A stretch of DNA of 64,000 nt, taken from assembly GCA_948467395.1 (NCBI GenBank), contig CAOKDX010000006.1, positions 1 through 64,000 of the forward strand. The letters are read 5' to 3'. A program made the translations under genes and the position numbers. The stretch comes from an uncultured Clostridia bacterium (GTDB taxonomy: Bacteria > Bacillota > Clostridia > Lachnospirales > Lachnospiraceae). A model generated the notes under the pieces. It made no database searches and was not told the origin of the DNA. It saw nothing but the letters and a program-made list of their open reading frames with translations. Shown piece by piece: positions 29,355-37,904 of the stretch. How positions within the stretch are numbered: the first letter of the stretch is position 1; each line of letters starts with the position of its first letter.

Positions 29355-29389
29355 ATTATACAACAAGTTTGTGCCGGGGCACAAACTTG
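29355..29389 (-). promoter_or_regulatory. 12-bp perfect hairpin overlapping a promoter before trmL
   Basis: CAAGTTTGTGCC and GGCACAAACTTG form a perfect 12-bp stem with a two-base loop at 29364-29389. On the minus strand TATAAT (29355-29360) follows, with TTGTGC 18 bp upstream inside the hairpin. It may end cheX transcription, act as an operator, or both. The T-run is poor. Confidence 0.5.
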
Positions 29390-29411
29390 ATCCTGATCCT
29401 CTACATTTATT

Positions 29412-29882
29412 TCATTCTTCCGGCCGCACCGCCAGAAACAGATCAATATATCCGTCCGGAATCTCCAGCGGCACACATAAGCTCTTGGCATAGCTGCCCA
29501 TAAAATTTAACTGTCCATGGGATAATACCGGCGGGGTGATATCAATCCCGATCCCCTTGGATGAAAACACCGTGGCGGCATTTCCCATTATCATATTGCC
29601 CAGCTCACTCAGCGCACTTGCGGAAAAATCATTGATCTCTGTAACCTCTGTCATACACATCCGGGACGCAATCCGGCACGCATCCTCCCTTGTAAATACG
29701 AGCATGACCTGTCCCCTCATCTCGCCGGTCACGCCGATCATGATCACCCACATATCCGGTCCGAAGGATGCCTCTCTCAGCGTCGGCTTCTGTATCTTCA
29801 CTTCCACAAAACACATGTCCTGCAGTATTTTCTTTGCAGCCATGAGAAATGGATTTATATGTTCGGCATTTAGTGTTGCCAT
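29412..29882 (-). CDS. CheX-like (CheC/CheX family) protein
   Basis: The 156-residue protein has the CheX fold signature with one active-site motif ELGNMIMGNA, giving E93 and N96 as the phosphatase pair that removes phosphate from CheY-like receivers. Only one motif is present, as in CheX rather than CheC. No chemotaxis gene is nearby, so it may serve another response regulator, perhaps in c-di-GMP or hydrogen signalling. AGGAGG precedes the ATG. Confidence 0.8.
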   Translation of the reverse strand: MATLNAEHINPFLMAAKKILQDMCFVEVKIQKPTLREASFGPDMWVIMIGVTGEMRGQVMLVFTREDACRIASRMCMTEVTEINDFSASALSELGNMIMGNAATVFSSKGIGIDITPPVLSHGQLNFMGSYAKSLCVPLEIPDGYIDLFLAVRPEE

Positions 29883-29897
29883 GCTTCCCTCCTGTTT

Positions 29898-29919
29898 AAC
29901 TCAACAACGCCGTTGAGCC
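29898..29919. repeat. Diverged copy of the dispersed palindrome
   Basis: AACTCAACAACGCCGTTGAG, followed by CC, matches the palindrome at 10042-10063 in 16 of 22 positions, all differences being transitions. The arms CTCAAC and GTTGAG are still paired. It lies between the cheX-like promoter and its ribosome binding site. Confidence 0.55.
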
Positions 29920-29925
29920 ATACTA

Positions 29926-29954
29926 TAATACGTTAATCATACCATATTTACAAT
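29926..29954 (-). promoter_or_regulatory. Promoter of the CheX-like gene
   Basis: TTGTAA and TATTAT are 17 bp apart. The -35 overlaps the aminotransferase stop codon, and the palindrome element lies just after the expected start of transcription. Confidence 0.5.
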
Positions 29955-31105
29955 AGCGTGTCTATAAAATTCTGTATCTTCCCCAATGCCAATTTCAGGT
30001 TTTCAATGGAGTAGGCGTAGGAAATCCGCAGATATCCCTCCCCGCACCCGCCAAAGGCAGAGCCGGGCACTACCGCCACCCTCTCCTGACGCAGCAGCCG
30101 GGTGGCAAACTCCTCTGCTGTCATGCCAAACCGGCTGATATTGGGAAACACATAGAAGGCGCCCATGGGTTCAAAGCAGGAAATCCCCATATCGTTCAGC
30201 TCCTTTACCAGGAAACGGCGTCTCTCATCATAGCTCTCCCGCATCCGCGCCACGTCATCATCCCCATGGCGCAGCGCTTCTACCGCCGCATACTGGCTAG
30301 TGGTGGGGGCGCACATAATGACATACTGATGCACCTTCAGCATCTGCCGGATGATCTCCTCCGGTCCCGCCGCATAGCCAAGCCGCCATCCCGTCATGGC
30401 ATAGGATTTGGAAAATCCATTGATCACAATGGTGCGCTCTGCCATCCCCGGCAGGGAGGCAATGGATACGTGATCCCCCTGATAGCTCAGCTCAGAATAG
30501 ATCTCATCTGAGAGTACAAAAAGATCCCTCTCCTCTATGATCTCCGCAATCTGGCGAAGCTCACCCTCCGTCATAATGGCGCCCGTGGGGTTGTTGGGAA
30601 AGGGGAGCACTACAACCTTCGTCCGCTCCGTCAGGGCAGACAGCAGCTTTTCCCTTGTCAGCTTGAACTGGTCCCTCTCCTCCAGGGGGAGCGGGACCGG
30701 GACTCCTCCCGCCATCTTCACACAGGGAAGATAGGAGACAAAGCAGGGCTCCGGAATGATCACCTCATCTCCCGGATCCAGCATGGAGCGCAGAGCGATA
30801 TCAATGGCCTCGCTGCCTCCCACTGTCACCAGAATCTGCTCCGGGGTATAGGCAAGATGAAATCTCCGGCCCAGATACCGGCTGATCTCTACTTTCAGCT
30901 CCATCATGCCTGCATTGGATGTATAAAATGTCCGCCCCTGTTCCAGGGAATAAATCCCCTCCTCCCGTATATGCCAGGGGGTGTCAAAATCCGGCTCCCC
31001 CACCCCCAGTGATATGACGTCCTCCATCGTGCTTGCCACATCGAAGAAACGCCGGATCCCGGAGGGCTGCAGCTCCTGTACGGTTTCTGATATTGGATTT
31101 CTCAT
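29948..31105 (-). CDS. Aminotransferase class I/II (aspartate/aromatic type)
   Basis: The 385-residue PLP enzyme of fold type I has PFPNNPTGAI, SDEIYSEL and the Schiff-base lysine K233 in NGFSKSYAMTGWRLGY, with a C-terminal RISYAY arginine. It resembles aromatic/aspartate aminotransferases such as PatA. The substrate is uncertain. The start overlaps the Lrp stop by four bases, so the regulator and the enzyme are coupled and the enzyme is probably controlled by the amino acid bound by Lrp. Confidence 0.9.
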   Translation of the reverse strand: MRNPISETVQELQPSGIRRFFDVASTMEDVISLGVGEPDFDTPWHIREEGIYSLEQGRTFYTSNAGMMELKVEISRYLGRRFHLAYTPEQILVTVGGSEAIDIALRSMLDPGDEVIIPEPCFVSYLPCVKMAGGVPVPLPLEERDQFKLTREKLLSALTERTKVVVLPFPNNPTGAIMTEGELRQIAEIIEERDLFVLSDEIYSELSYQGDHVSIASLPGMAERTIVINGFSKSYAMTGWRLGYAAGPEEIIRQMLKVHQYVIMCAPTTSQYAAVEALRHGDDDVARMRESYDERRRFLVKELNDMGISCFEPMGAFYVFPNISRFGMTAEEFATRLLRQERVAVVPGSAFGGCGEGYLRISYAYSIENLKLALGKIQNFIDTLL

Positions 31106-31590
31106 GGTGTGATCAACTGCCTTTCATCTCGCTTCTTTCCCTCCACCAGGGAAAGTCCGTATTCTTTGTATTTCTTCAGGACAAAATGCGTCGCGGTGCT
31201 CTCAATATCATCCATGGGGGCCAGCTTCGTCGCCACGAACCGCGCCACCTCTTTCATCGTCCTGCCATGGACGATCACGGTCAGGTCAAAACCGCCTCCG
31301 CTCATCAGATAAAGACTCTCCACCTCTTCAAACTGGTAAATCCGCTCCGCCGCCCGGTCAAAGCCCCTGCCTCTCTCCGGCGTCACCTTCAGTTCAATAA
31401 GCGCTGTGACACGCTCCGCATCGATCTTATCCCAATTGATCAGGGTAGGATACCCGCAGATCACGCCCTCTTTCTCCATCTGTTTCACTGCTTCCTGGAT
31501 CTCCTCCGGAGAGGCAGACAGCATCGCCGCCAGATCTTCTGTGGACAATCTGGAATTTCTCGCGATATTGCGTAATATTTTTTCTTTCAT
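31102..31590 (-). CDS. Lrp/AsnC family transcriptional regulator
   Basis: The 162-residue protein has an N-terminal helix-turn-helix (about 5-55, LSTEDLAAMLSASPEEIQEAVKQM split across it) and a C-terminal RAM/AsnC ligand-binding domain (about 65-145, with the GGGFDLTVIVHG turn). It likely senses an amino acid and regulates its own operon. GGAAGG lies 12 bases before the ATG. It follows the HypE/PurM-like gene by six bases. Confidence 0.9.
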   Translation of the reverse strand: MKEKILRNIARNSRLSTEDLAAMLSASPEEIQEAVKQMEKEGVICGYPTLINWDKIDAERVTALIELKVTPERGRGFDRAAERIYQFEEVESLYLMSGGGFDLTVIVHGRTMKEVARFVATKLAPMDDIESTATHFVLKKYKEYGLSLVEGKKRDERQLITP

Positions 31591-31596
31591 CTTTCT

Positions 31597-32580
31597 TCAT
31601 TCCTTCCCTGCTCGAAATAATTCATCTGTCCTGGGCGGCTCCAAAAACCGCCGTTCCTCCCCATTGACAACAACCCTGTCATTGCCCTCGGTGGCGTATC
31701 CCACCACCGCGCTGTGGATCCCCGCCCTTCTCAGCTCCTCCACCAGGCGGCTGCCGTGATCGGTTCCTATCAGCATGGAGCCGCTGGATATCAGCATATA
31801 GGGATTGATGTCAAAAACCTCGCAGACCTCCACTGTCTCCTGGCGGATGGGGATCCTGCGCAGGTCCACCTCCAGCCCGGTGCCAGAGGCCGCCGCCATC
31901 TCCCACAGTGCGCCGAAAATACCCCCCTCGGTCACATCATGCATGGCTGTCACACCAATCTTCATGGCGACGCCGGCATCCGGCACCACGCTGAGATACC
32001 GGTCAAACCCCTTCGCCGTCTCCACCAGCTCTCCGGGGAGCCTGCTCCTCAGCTGTTCCTCCCTTTCCTTCGCCAGAATGGAAGTACCCTCCAGTCCGAT
32101 CCACTTTGTCACCACAAGATCCTGTCCCGGTCTCAGCCCGTCAGTCCGTATTATCTGGTCCCTGGCGGTTCTGCCGACGCCGGTGACTGACACCAGTGTC
32201 TGGTTCACCGCAGCAGACACCTCCGTATGCCCACCCAGAATCTCCACCTTATACCGCTCCGCCAGTGCGGTAATATCTGTCATGATCTCCTTCAGCTCTT
32301 CCTCCCGGCTTCCCGGCGGAAAGATGATCGTCACCAGCATCCCAATGAGCTCCGCCCCGGAAGAGGCGATATCATTTGCCGTAATATGGAAAGCCAGACT
32401 GCCTATGTCCGTGGCGGTCCCGGTAATGGGATCGGTAGAGAGGACAATGGCATCCTCCACCTGCAGTACACTGCAGTCCTCACCGATGCCTGGATGCACC
32501 AGAACTTCCGGCCTCTTCACATTCAGCTTCTGAAACACCGACCTCTTTAATATATTCTCAGGTACTTTTCCTATCTCCAT
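31597..32580 (-). CDS. AIR synthase/HypE-related protein
   Basis: This 327-residue protein belongs to the PurM/SelD/HypE ATP-binding superfamily: PGIGEDCSVLQ near residue 30, the DPITGTATDIGSLAFHITANDIASSGA region split over the N-terminal domain, GGHTEVS, and HDVTEGGIFGALWE in the C-terminal domain. It lacks the HypE C-terminal cysteine, so it is not an [NiFe]-hydrogenase maturase. The specific reaction is unknown. Two consecutive ATGs follow GGAGGA. The second (32580) has better spacing. The VanW gene is upstream. Confidence 0.78.
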   Translation of the reverse strand: MEIGKVPENILKRSVFQKLNVKRPEVLVHPGIGEDCSVLQVEDAIVLSTDPITGTATDIGSLAFHITANDIASSGAELIGMLVTIIFPPGSREEELKEIMTDITALAERYKVEILGGHTEVSAAVNQTLVSVTGVGRTARDQIIRTDGLRPGQDLVVTKWIGLEGTSILAKEREEQLRSRLPGELVETAKGFDRYLSVVPDAGVAMKIGVTAMHDVTEGGIFGALWEMAAASGTGLEVDLRRIPIRQETVEVCEVFDINPYMLISSGSMLIGTDHGSRLVEELRRAGIHSAVVGYATEGNDRVVVNGEERRFLEPPRTDELFRAGKE

Positions 32581-32597
32581 CATTTCCTCCTCCGGCC

Positions 32598-34178
32598 TCA
32601 CTGTCCGCCGTCCTCAGGCGGCACCGGAATGGCTGTGGCCAGGGGAGGATCTGTCTCCGCCGGAGAATCTCCCGTTTTCGGCTCCTCCGCCGGCGCCGGC
32701 GTCACGGCAGCTTTTGGCTCGCTGGTTGGTTTGGGCGCCTTCGTAGCCTTCGGCGTCTTGTCCGGTCTGGGCGATGCCGTCGCTTTGGGACTCTGCCCCG
32801 GCTTCGGCGATGCCCCCGGCTTTGCTCCCCCTTTTGTGACATAACGTGGTTCCGCCTTATACGTGCTGCTGTTTACCTGGGTCTTCTTTGTTTTCCCATT
32901 CTCTGTCACAAGCTTCCAGAGAACTGCTTTGTATCCGATGTGGGCCTCCTGCGTTACCTGCATAAAGGTCTCCGGTTTCGTCTTGTCGTAAGTGATCTTA
33001 TCCGCTCCGGGCTGTATCGTCTCGATAGTCTCGGATTCGTATGCAACCTGACGCCCCGGGCCCCTCGTCTCCTCACCATAGATATGGAAATACACGCTGC
33101 CGGATACGGTCCCGCCCTCAATGAATACCGGGACATCCGTATTATTGCGGAACTTAAGATCCTTGTAATCCCCGGCTATGGCCGCATCCATGGACGGCTT
33201 AACATATGTAACCACCATGGAATGGGGACTTCTTTCTACGATTTCCAGCTCGGCCAGAAGAAGGGCATTGTACAGGGTAGTCGATACCTGGCACACACCG
33301 CCGCCGATGGAATCCACCACCTCGCCGTTGCTGTAGGAGGGGGCCTGATAATAGCCGTTCTCCTCTGTCATGGGGGAGATGGTATCATGGACAGAAAATG
33401 TCTCGCCCGGGTACACCACCGTACCATTGATAAGACGTGCCGCATTGGCCACATTTTTCGAACGGCTCACATTGCCCGCGTTAAAGCTGGTGGCATATTT
33501 CCCGATCTCGTCCCGGCAGCGGGAAGCCAGCTTCTTCGATACATCCGGCTCCTTCACTGCCACCACTGCCTGTACCGTTACCTCTGCCGCCTCCGCCTGT
33601 TCTGCCAGCGCCGTCTGGATCCGCTGTACGGTGCTGTCCACATCCAGCGTCTCACCCTGTCTGGACTTTGTATATACCAGTGTGCCGTTCTCCATACTGA
33701 TCTTGGAGTTTTTCGGCTTTGTACACTTGGCGGCACATTTTTTCTCTACGAAATTTTTCAATTTTTTCTGGGAGTAGTTTCCCGCCAGTTCAAATACCTT
33801 ATGTTCCGCGGCCACTTCTTTGATCCGGGCATAATTGGCGAACAGGCTGCCCTCTTTCCCGATCTTCAGCGCCTCCTCTATCACCGGCTCCAGCTCACTG
33901 GCATATCCGAGATCTGCCAGTGTAGTACTGACGGTCTTGCCATTGACATCCACTGTCAGCGTCCTTCGGGACAATCTGGCGATATGTTCATTCAGTACAT
34001 TCCTCGCCTCATCTGCCGTCATACCGCTGAGCTCCACCTCATCCGCAAAGACACCCTGGCAGATCCTGTCCGGATCCGGTTTCACCATGGCGTATGCAGC
34101 AAACACATACGAAGCGATCAGAATCCCCATGATCCCGATCACAAGAAATGCTGGTAAAAAACTCTGTTTCTGTCTCAC
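32598..34178 (-). CDS. VanW family protein with peptidoglycan-binding domains
   Basis: This 526-residue protein has an N-terminal membrane anchor (about 8-30), one or two PG_binding_4/YoaR-like domains (about 45-240), a VanW domain with GGGVCQVSTTLYNALL near residue 320, and a long Pro/Lys/Ala/Ser tail after about residue 430. VanW proteins occur near cell-wall genes, but their biochemical function is not established. The start is GTG at 34178 with GGGAGG eight bases upstream. It is the second gene of an operon that begins with a 30-residue membrane peptide. Confidence 0.85.
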   Translation of the reverse strand: MRQKQSFLPAFLVIGIMGILIASYVFAAYAMVKPDPDRICQGVFADEVELSGMTADEARNVLNEHIARLSRRTLTVDVNGKTVSTTLADLGYASELEPVIEEALKIGKEGSLFANYARIKEVAAEHKVFELAGNYSQKKLKNFVEKKCAAKCTKPKNSKISMENGTLVYTKSRQGETLDVDSTVQRIQTALAEQAEAAEVTVQAVVAVKEPDVSKKLASRCRDEIGKYATSFNAGNVSRSKNVANAARLINGTVVYPGETFSVHDTISPMTEENGYYQAPSYSNGEVVDSIGGGVCQVSTTLYNALLLAELEIVERSPHSMVVTYVKPSMDAAIAGDYKDLKFRNNTDVPVFIEGGTVSGSVYFHIYGEETRGPGRQVAYESETIETIQPGADKITYDKTKPETFMQVTQEAHIGYKAVLWKLVTENGKTKKTQVNSSTYKAEPRYVTKGGAKPGASPKPGQSPKATASPRPDKTPKATKAPKPTSEPKAAVTPAPAEEPKTGDSPAETDPPLATAIPVPPEDGGQ

Positions 34179-34316
34179 TTTTAAAGCCTCCCTTTCATAC
34201 GATCCATTCCCCGCCCGGCACAGCATGGCTTCACGCCGTGCCAGATTGCCGCTTGCACATTCAGACAAGCTGTATTAAACTATAAGCAAATGAGCAAAGG
34301 GGTTTTTCTGCGCCTG

Positions 34317-34409
34317 TCACATGGACGCCACAAGGCCGACCACCATGGCGATAATAAGCAAACCACAGATAATAGCAGCCACAAGACGCTGCTTTTTACG
34401 GTTCATCAT
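34317..34409 (-). CDS. Small membrane protein, 30 residues
   Basis: The frame reads MMNRKKQRLVAAIICGLLII followed by AMVVGLVASM and TGA. A short basic cytoplasmic end is followed by one hydrophobic helix. AAAGGGGG lies ten bases before the first ATG. A second ATG follows immediately. Such one-helix peptides are known in Clostridia but have no assigned function. It starts 37 bases from the divergent TPR-like gene and lies upstream of vanW in the same direction. Confidence 0.7.
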   Translation of the reverse strand: MMNRKKQRLVAAIICGLLIIAMVVGLVASM

Positions 34410-34446
34410 TATACAACTGCCCCCTTTCTGAAAGGATGTTATCGAA

Positions 34447-35067
34447 ATGAAATTCATTTTAATCTATCTCGTCTGTTTCTGTATCTTTTGTGCCTGGCTC
34501 TTTTATGAACAGCGCAAAAGCCAGCGCCAGCAGAAAAAAGCCTCGGATGATTTCTGGGCGCGGGAGACGCTTGCCAACAGCACCCGCAAAAAGGACATCT
34601 CCGATCTTCCACTGGTCCGGGTGGAGGAAAAAGAAATCCCGTTTGTAGAAACCCAGGAAGAATCCATTATCAATTATATCGGACAGCTCCGGCAGATCAT
34701 ACAGGAGCCCATGCTGGATCTGTCGGACTATTCCAACACAGATTTAAAGTTAGCATATGGCGTCGCAAATTTCAAGACATTATCCGAATATGATGAAAAT
34801 TTTAATACCTTCCTCGTCACTTTGACAAATCTCGCGCGTTCCTTCGAAAGAAACGGATACCATGAGCAGGCAAAGGATACCTACCTGATGGCTCTCCGCC
34901 ACGGCTCCCGCCGGGCCGGCGACTATGAGGAGCTGGCGAAGATATGGCTGGAGCTGGGACGGCGGGAAGAGGTCACGGCGCTGAAACGCAGACTTGAGGA
35001 GAGCGGCCACCCCCGGAGGACCGGCATCATTTCAAAGCTGGATCAGATCCTGGCAGACCACAGATAA
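34447..35067 (+). CDS. Membrane-anchored TPR-like protein
   Basis: This 206-residue protein has an N-terminal membrane helix (about 3-20) with an adjacent cysteine pair, a charged linker rich in Lys/Gln/Glu, and a C-terminal helical region (about 105-200) with TPR-like repeats such as LARSFERNGYHEQAKDTYLM. No enzyme motif is visible. It may be a scaffold at the membrane. GAAAGG precedes the ATG. It is convergent with the radical SAM gene. Confidence 0.65.
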   Translation: MKFILIYLVCFCIFCAWLFYEQRKSQRQQKKASDDFWARETLANSTRKKDISDLPLVRVEEKEIPFVETQEESIINYIGQLRQIIQEPMLDLSDYSNTDLKLAYGVANFKTLSEYDENFNTFLVTLTNLARSFERNGYHEQAKDTYLMALRHGSRRAGDYEELAKIWLELGRREEVTALKRRLEESGHPRRTGIISKLDQILADHR

Positions 35068-35078
35068 CCCGCCGGCCA

Positions 35079-36875
35079 TCAGACGATGGTCTCCAGCGGA
35101 ACGGGTCGGACTGCCGCTGAGTGATCCAGCGGATCCCGTTTCCGGTAATCAAAGAGCAGGTACACCGGACTGCTCTTTTTTATTGCCCCGGTCTCCGCCG
35201 CCAGCTCCATATCAATGGCAAAGAGATCCATATAAAGCATATGATAGAGCTGTCCCGTTGTCATTCCCGCATAGTCCTCCGACAGCGTCCCCCCCGGCCG
35301 GACCTCTCTTTCCAGATAGCGGCGCACCGTCTCCCGGATCCCGTCCGCCCTGGGCCGCACAAAGGAAGGGGGATTTTTTACATAATCCCGGCAGAACAGA
35401 TCGTAGGTCAGCAGCTCCCTTATGTCCTCTCTCTGTTCCTCCCCGGCGCCGTACCTCTCCATGCAGAATTCCCAAAGGATCTCATACCGGTCCAGGCGGC
35501 TGTGTTTTCTGTCAAACAGGCCTCCGGCCCGGTAATATTCCCCCAGCTCATAATAGAGATCAAAAGCGCTGCCACAGCGCCGGACCAGATACGCCATAAC
35601 CGCAGTAAACTGCAAACTATTGTAATAGACATCCACCATTTCCTCCACCAGCTTCAGCCGGAGAACCTCACTATAGGAAAGCCATTTTGTGGAGAGCACC
35701 TCATAGGGCGGCCTCTCGCTGTACACAATTCCATAGTCTTCCTTTACTTCGTTCATAAAAGAACCGTCCAGCAGCTTCAGGAATCCAAGCTGCAGCTGAT
35801 CCGGCCTCATGGCGTACACCTCATTGAAGGAGCGGCGGAAGCTGTCATAATCCTCAAATGGCAGCCCGGCAATGAGATCCAGATGCTGATGGATATTATG
35901 CCCCCTCCGGATCCGCACAACATTTTCCCGAAGCCTCTCTAAATCCGTAGTCCTGCGTATGGCGCGGATGGTATCGGGATTGGTGGACTGCACTCCAATT
36001 TCAAATTGAAGAAGTCCCGGGCGGAAGGTGCGGAGCAGGGCGAGATCCTCCTCCCGAAGAAGATCCCCGCCGATCTCAAAGTGAAAATTTGTGACGCCGT
36101 TATCGTGGTCCCGGATATACTGCCAGATGCGGTACGAACTGACGGCATCACAGTTAAAGGTGCGGTCCACAAACTTCACCTGGGGGACGCGGCGGCGGAT
36201 AAAGAAGTCCAGCTCACCCATAGTTTTCTCCAGACTCTTCCTCCTGACATTCTTCTCAATGGATGAGAGACAATAGCTGCAGGAAAACGGGCAGCCCCGC
36301 ATACTCTCATAATACAAGATCCGGTGCTCCAGACCAGCGAAGTCGTTATAGGGAAATACAAGCTCATCCATGTCCATACCTGGCCGGGCCGGAGTTCTCC
36401 GGACCGTAACGGCTCCAGTGCGTTCGTCCCGGTGCCGATAAACCAGTCCGCGGATGTCCCCCAGGCGTTCCGGCGTCCCGTCTTCATTCAGCCACGCCAG
36501 ATATTCCCGGAAGGTCCGCTCCCCTTCCCCCACCATGATAACGTCGATGCAGGGAAATTTCTTCAGGATTTCTTCCGGGTGATAGCTCACCTCCGGCCCG
36601 CCGGCTGCTATGATAAGCTCTGGCAGTACCTTCTTTAAGTCAGCGGCTATGGAAATTACATATTCAATATTCCAGAGATAGCAGGAGAAGCCTACTGCCT
36701 CCGGTGCCCTTTCATAGAGCCGGGCCAGGATCTCCTCCCGGCGGTGGTTGATGGTATATTCGCACAGCTCCACATCTGCCGCATATTTTCCGGCATTGGC
36801 CCGCAGGGAACGGATGGCGGGACTGGTATGAATATATTTGGCATTGATGGCGGTGAGAATTACTTTGCGGCCCAT
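35079..36875 (-). CDS. B12-binding-like radical SAM protein (DUF4080 type)
   Basis: The 598-residue protein has an N-terminal Rossmann segment like the cobalamin-binding domain (about 5-140, but without a clear DxHxxG motif), a radical SAM domain with CPFSCSYC near residues 195-202, and a C-terminal DUF4080-like region. Relatives are widespread in Clostridia. The reaction is unknown. AAGGGGGTG lies eight bases before the ATG. It is upstream of tRNA-Gly on the chromosome and transcribed alone. Confidence 0.85.
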   Translation of the reverse strand: MGRKVILTAINAKYIHTSPAIRSLRANAGKYAADVELCEYTINHRREEILARLYERAPEAVGFSCYLWNIEYVISIAADLKKVLPELIIAAGGPEVSYHPEEILKKFPCIDVIMVGEGERTFREYLAWLNEDGTPERLGDIRGLVYRHRDERTGAVTVRRTPARPGMDMDELVFPYNDFAGLEHRILYYESMRGCPFSCSYCLSSIEKNVRRKSLEKTMGELDFFIRRRVPQVKFVDRTFNCDAVSSYRIWQYIRDHDNGVTNFHFEIGGDLLREEDLALLRTFRPGLLQFEIGVQSTNPDTIRAIRRTTDLERLRENVVRIRRGHNIHQHLDLIAGLPFEDYDSFRRSFNEVYAMRPDQLQLGFLKLLDGSFMNEVKEDYGIVYSERPPYEVLSTKWLSYSEVLRLKLVEEMVDVYYNSLQFTAVMAYLVRRCGSAFDLYYELGEYYRAGGLFDRKHSRLDRYEILWEFCMERYGAGEEQREDIRELLTYDLFCRDYVKNPPSFVRPRADGIRETVRRYLEREVRPGGTLSEDYAGMTTGQLYHMLYMDLFAIDMELAAETGAIKKSSPVYLLFDYRKRDPLDHSAAVRPVPLETIV

Positions 36876-36914
36876 GCGGACGGCACCCCCTTCCCATATC
36901 TATGCATAACAAAA

Positions 36915-36985
36915 AGCGGGTGATGGGAATCGAACCCACGTATCTAGCTTGGAAGGCTAGTGTTCTACCATTGAACTACACCCGC
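36915..36985 (-). tRNA. tRNA-Gly (anticodon TCC)
   Basis: The 71-base sequence folds as a cloverleaf: acceptor stem GCGGGTG/CACCCGC, D-arm GTTCAATGGTAGAAC, anticodon loop CTTCCAA and T-arm GTGGGTTCGATTCCCAT. The discriminator is U, as usual for glycine. CCA is not encoded, and a T-run follows. Confidence 0.97.
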
Positions 36986-37066
36986 TTGTTATAAAACATT
37001 ATTTTGTTTGCCAACGGAAATTATTATATCAATGGGGGCGGAAAATGTCAAGTGGTAAATTTACCG

Positions 37067-37894
37067 CTATCGGCCGTTTTTCATCCTTCTGCGGTAACGC
37101 TCAGCCTTCCCGCCAATAATACAGGAGAGCAGAATCAGAACTGCCACCCAGACTGCCCTGCGGATCAGCCGTTTCCTCTCCGCCCAGGTTTTCCTCTGGG
37201 CCAGTATATCTGCCCCCTCTTTTGACAGATCCACATCCCCCCGGAGTCCTCCCAGGGTATACCAGTCATATATGCGGCTGCCATAATCTGACAGGCTGAC
37301 CGCCGTCTCCTCCTCCGGATCCATGCACTGGTATTGTTTTTTATCCTTGAACAGTCCCGTCACAGCGACCCATCGGAATCGGCCGTCCTTTTTGACCTTG
37401 ACAATATCATACACGATGTCGGGATCCTTTGGGTCCCGGACCAGGTCCTGCCCCGTCAGAGACGGATCCATCACCTCATGATGCGTCACATTCTCCGCAA
37501 TCTCCTTTAGGACGCCGGAACGGAATACCCCGTCCTCCTCATAGCCGTCGATTCCGCCTATCACGGCATTGAGCTTATCCGGCGTATATTTGTTCTTCGC
37601 CGTCGTCTTATCAGCAAGAGACATTACACTGCAGACACAACAGAGAAAACTGCCATTTTTCCCGATGGTCTCTCCGGTGTCTCCCATTTTCAAACCGCTC
37701 CAGCCCGGGTCCGAAAGCTGATAGGCAAATGCGCTGCTGCCCTCCGCCCTCTCATTTCCGAACCTCGGCTCCTCCACGGCGATCCCATCCCGGTGCATCC
37801 GGCTCCTCTGTAACTTTATTCCTGCGATCCAGATGATTCCGGCCAGCAGGCACAGGCCCGCCAGTATCCCGATCATTATTTTTTTCTTCGACAT
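37067..37894 (-). CDS. Membrane-anchored C39-like cysteine peptidase-fold protein
   Basis: The 275-residue protein has an N-terminal membrane helix (about 7-26) and a C-terminal one (about 245-263). Between them is a domain reminiscent of the C39-like fold: QLSDPGWSGLKMGDT, then GSFLCCVCSVMSLAD, which holds the candidate Cys, and a later HHEV. I do not recognise a specific family, and activity is uncertain. GGAGAGG precedes the ATG. It follows the amylase by ten bases and may be co-transcribed. Confidence 0.55.
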   Translation of the reverse strand: MSKKKIMIGILAGLCLLAGIIWIAGIKLQRSRMHRDGIAVEEPRFGNERAEGSSAFAYQLSDPGWSGLKMGDTGETIGKNGSFLCCVCSVMSLADKTTAKNKYTPDKLNAVIGGIDGYEEDGVFRSGVLKEIAENVTHHEVMDPSLTGQDLVRDPKDPDIVYDIVKVKKDGRFRWVAVTGLFKDKKQYQCMDPEEETAVSLSDYGSRIYDWYTLGGLRGDVDLSKEGADILAQRKTWAERKRLIRRAVWVAVLILLSCIIGGKAERYRRRMKNGR

Positions 37895-37904
37895 AGCCTC
37901 TCCA

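Noticed and set aside
31597-32580. [NiFe]-hydrogenase maturation protein HypE
   Set aside because: The C-terminal cysteine motif is absent, and no other hyp gene is present.
32940-34157. A 405-codon plus-strand frame
   Set aside because: Antisense to the VanW gene, with no motif and no start site.
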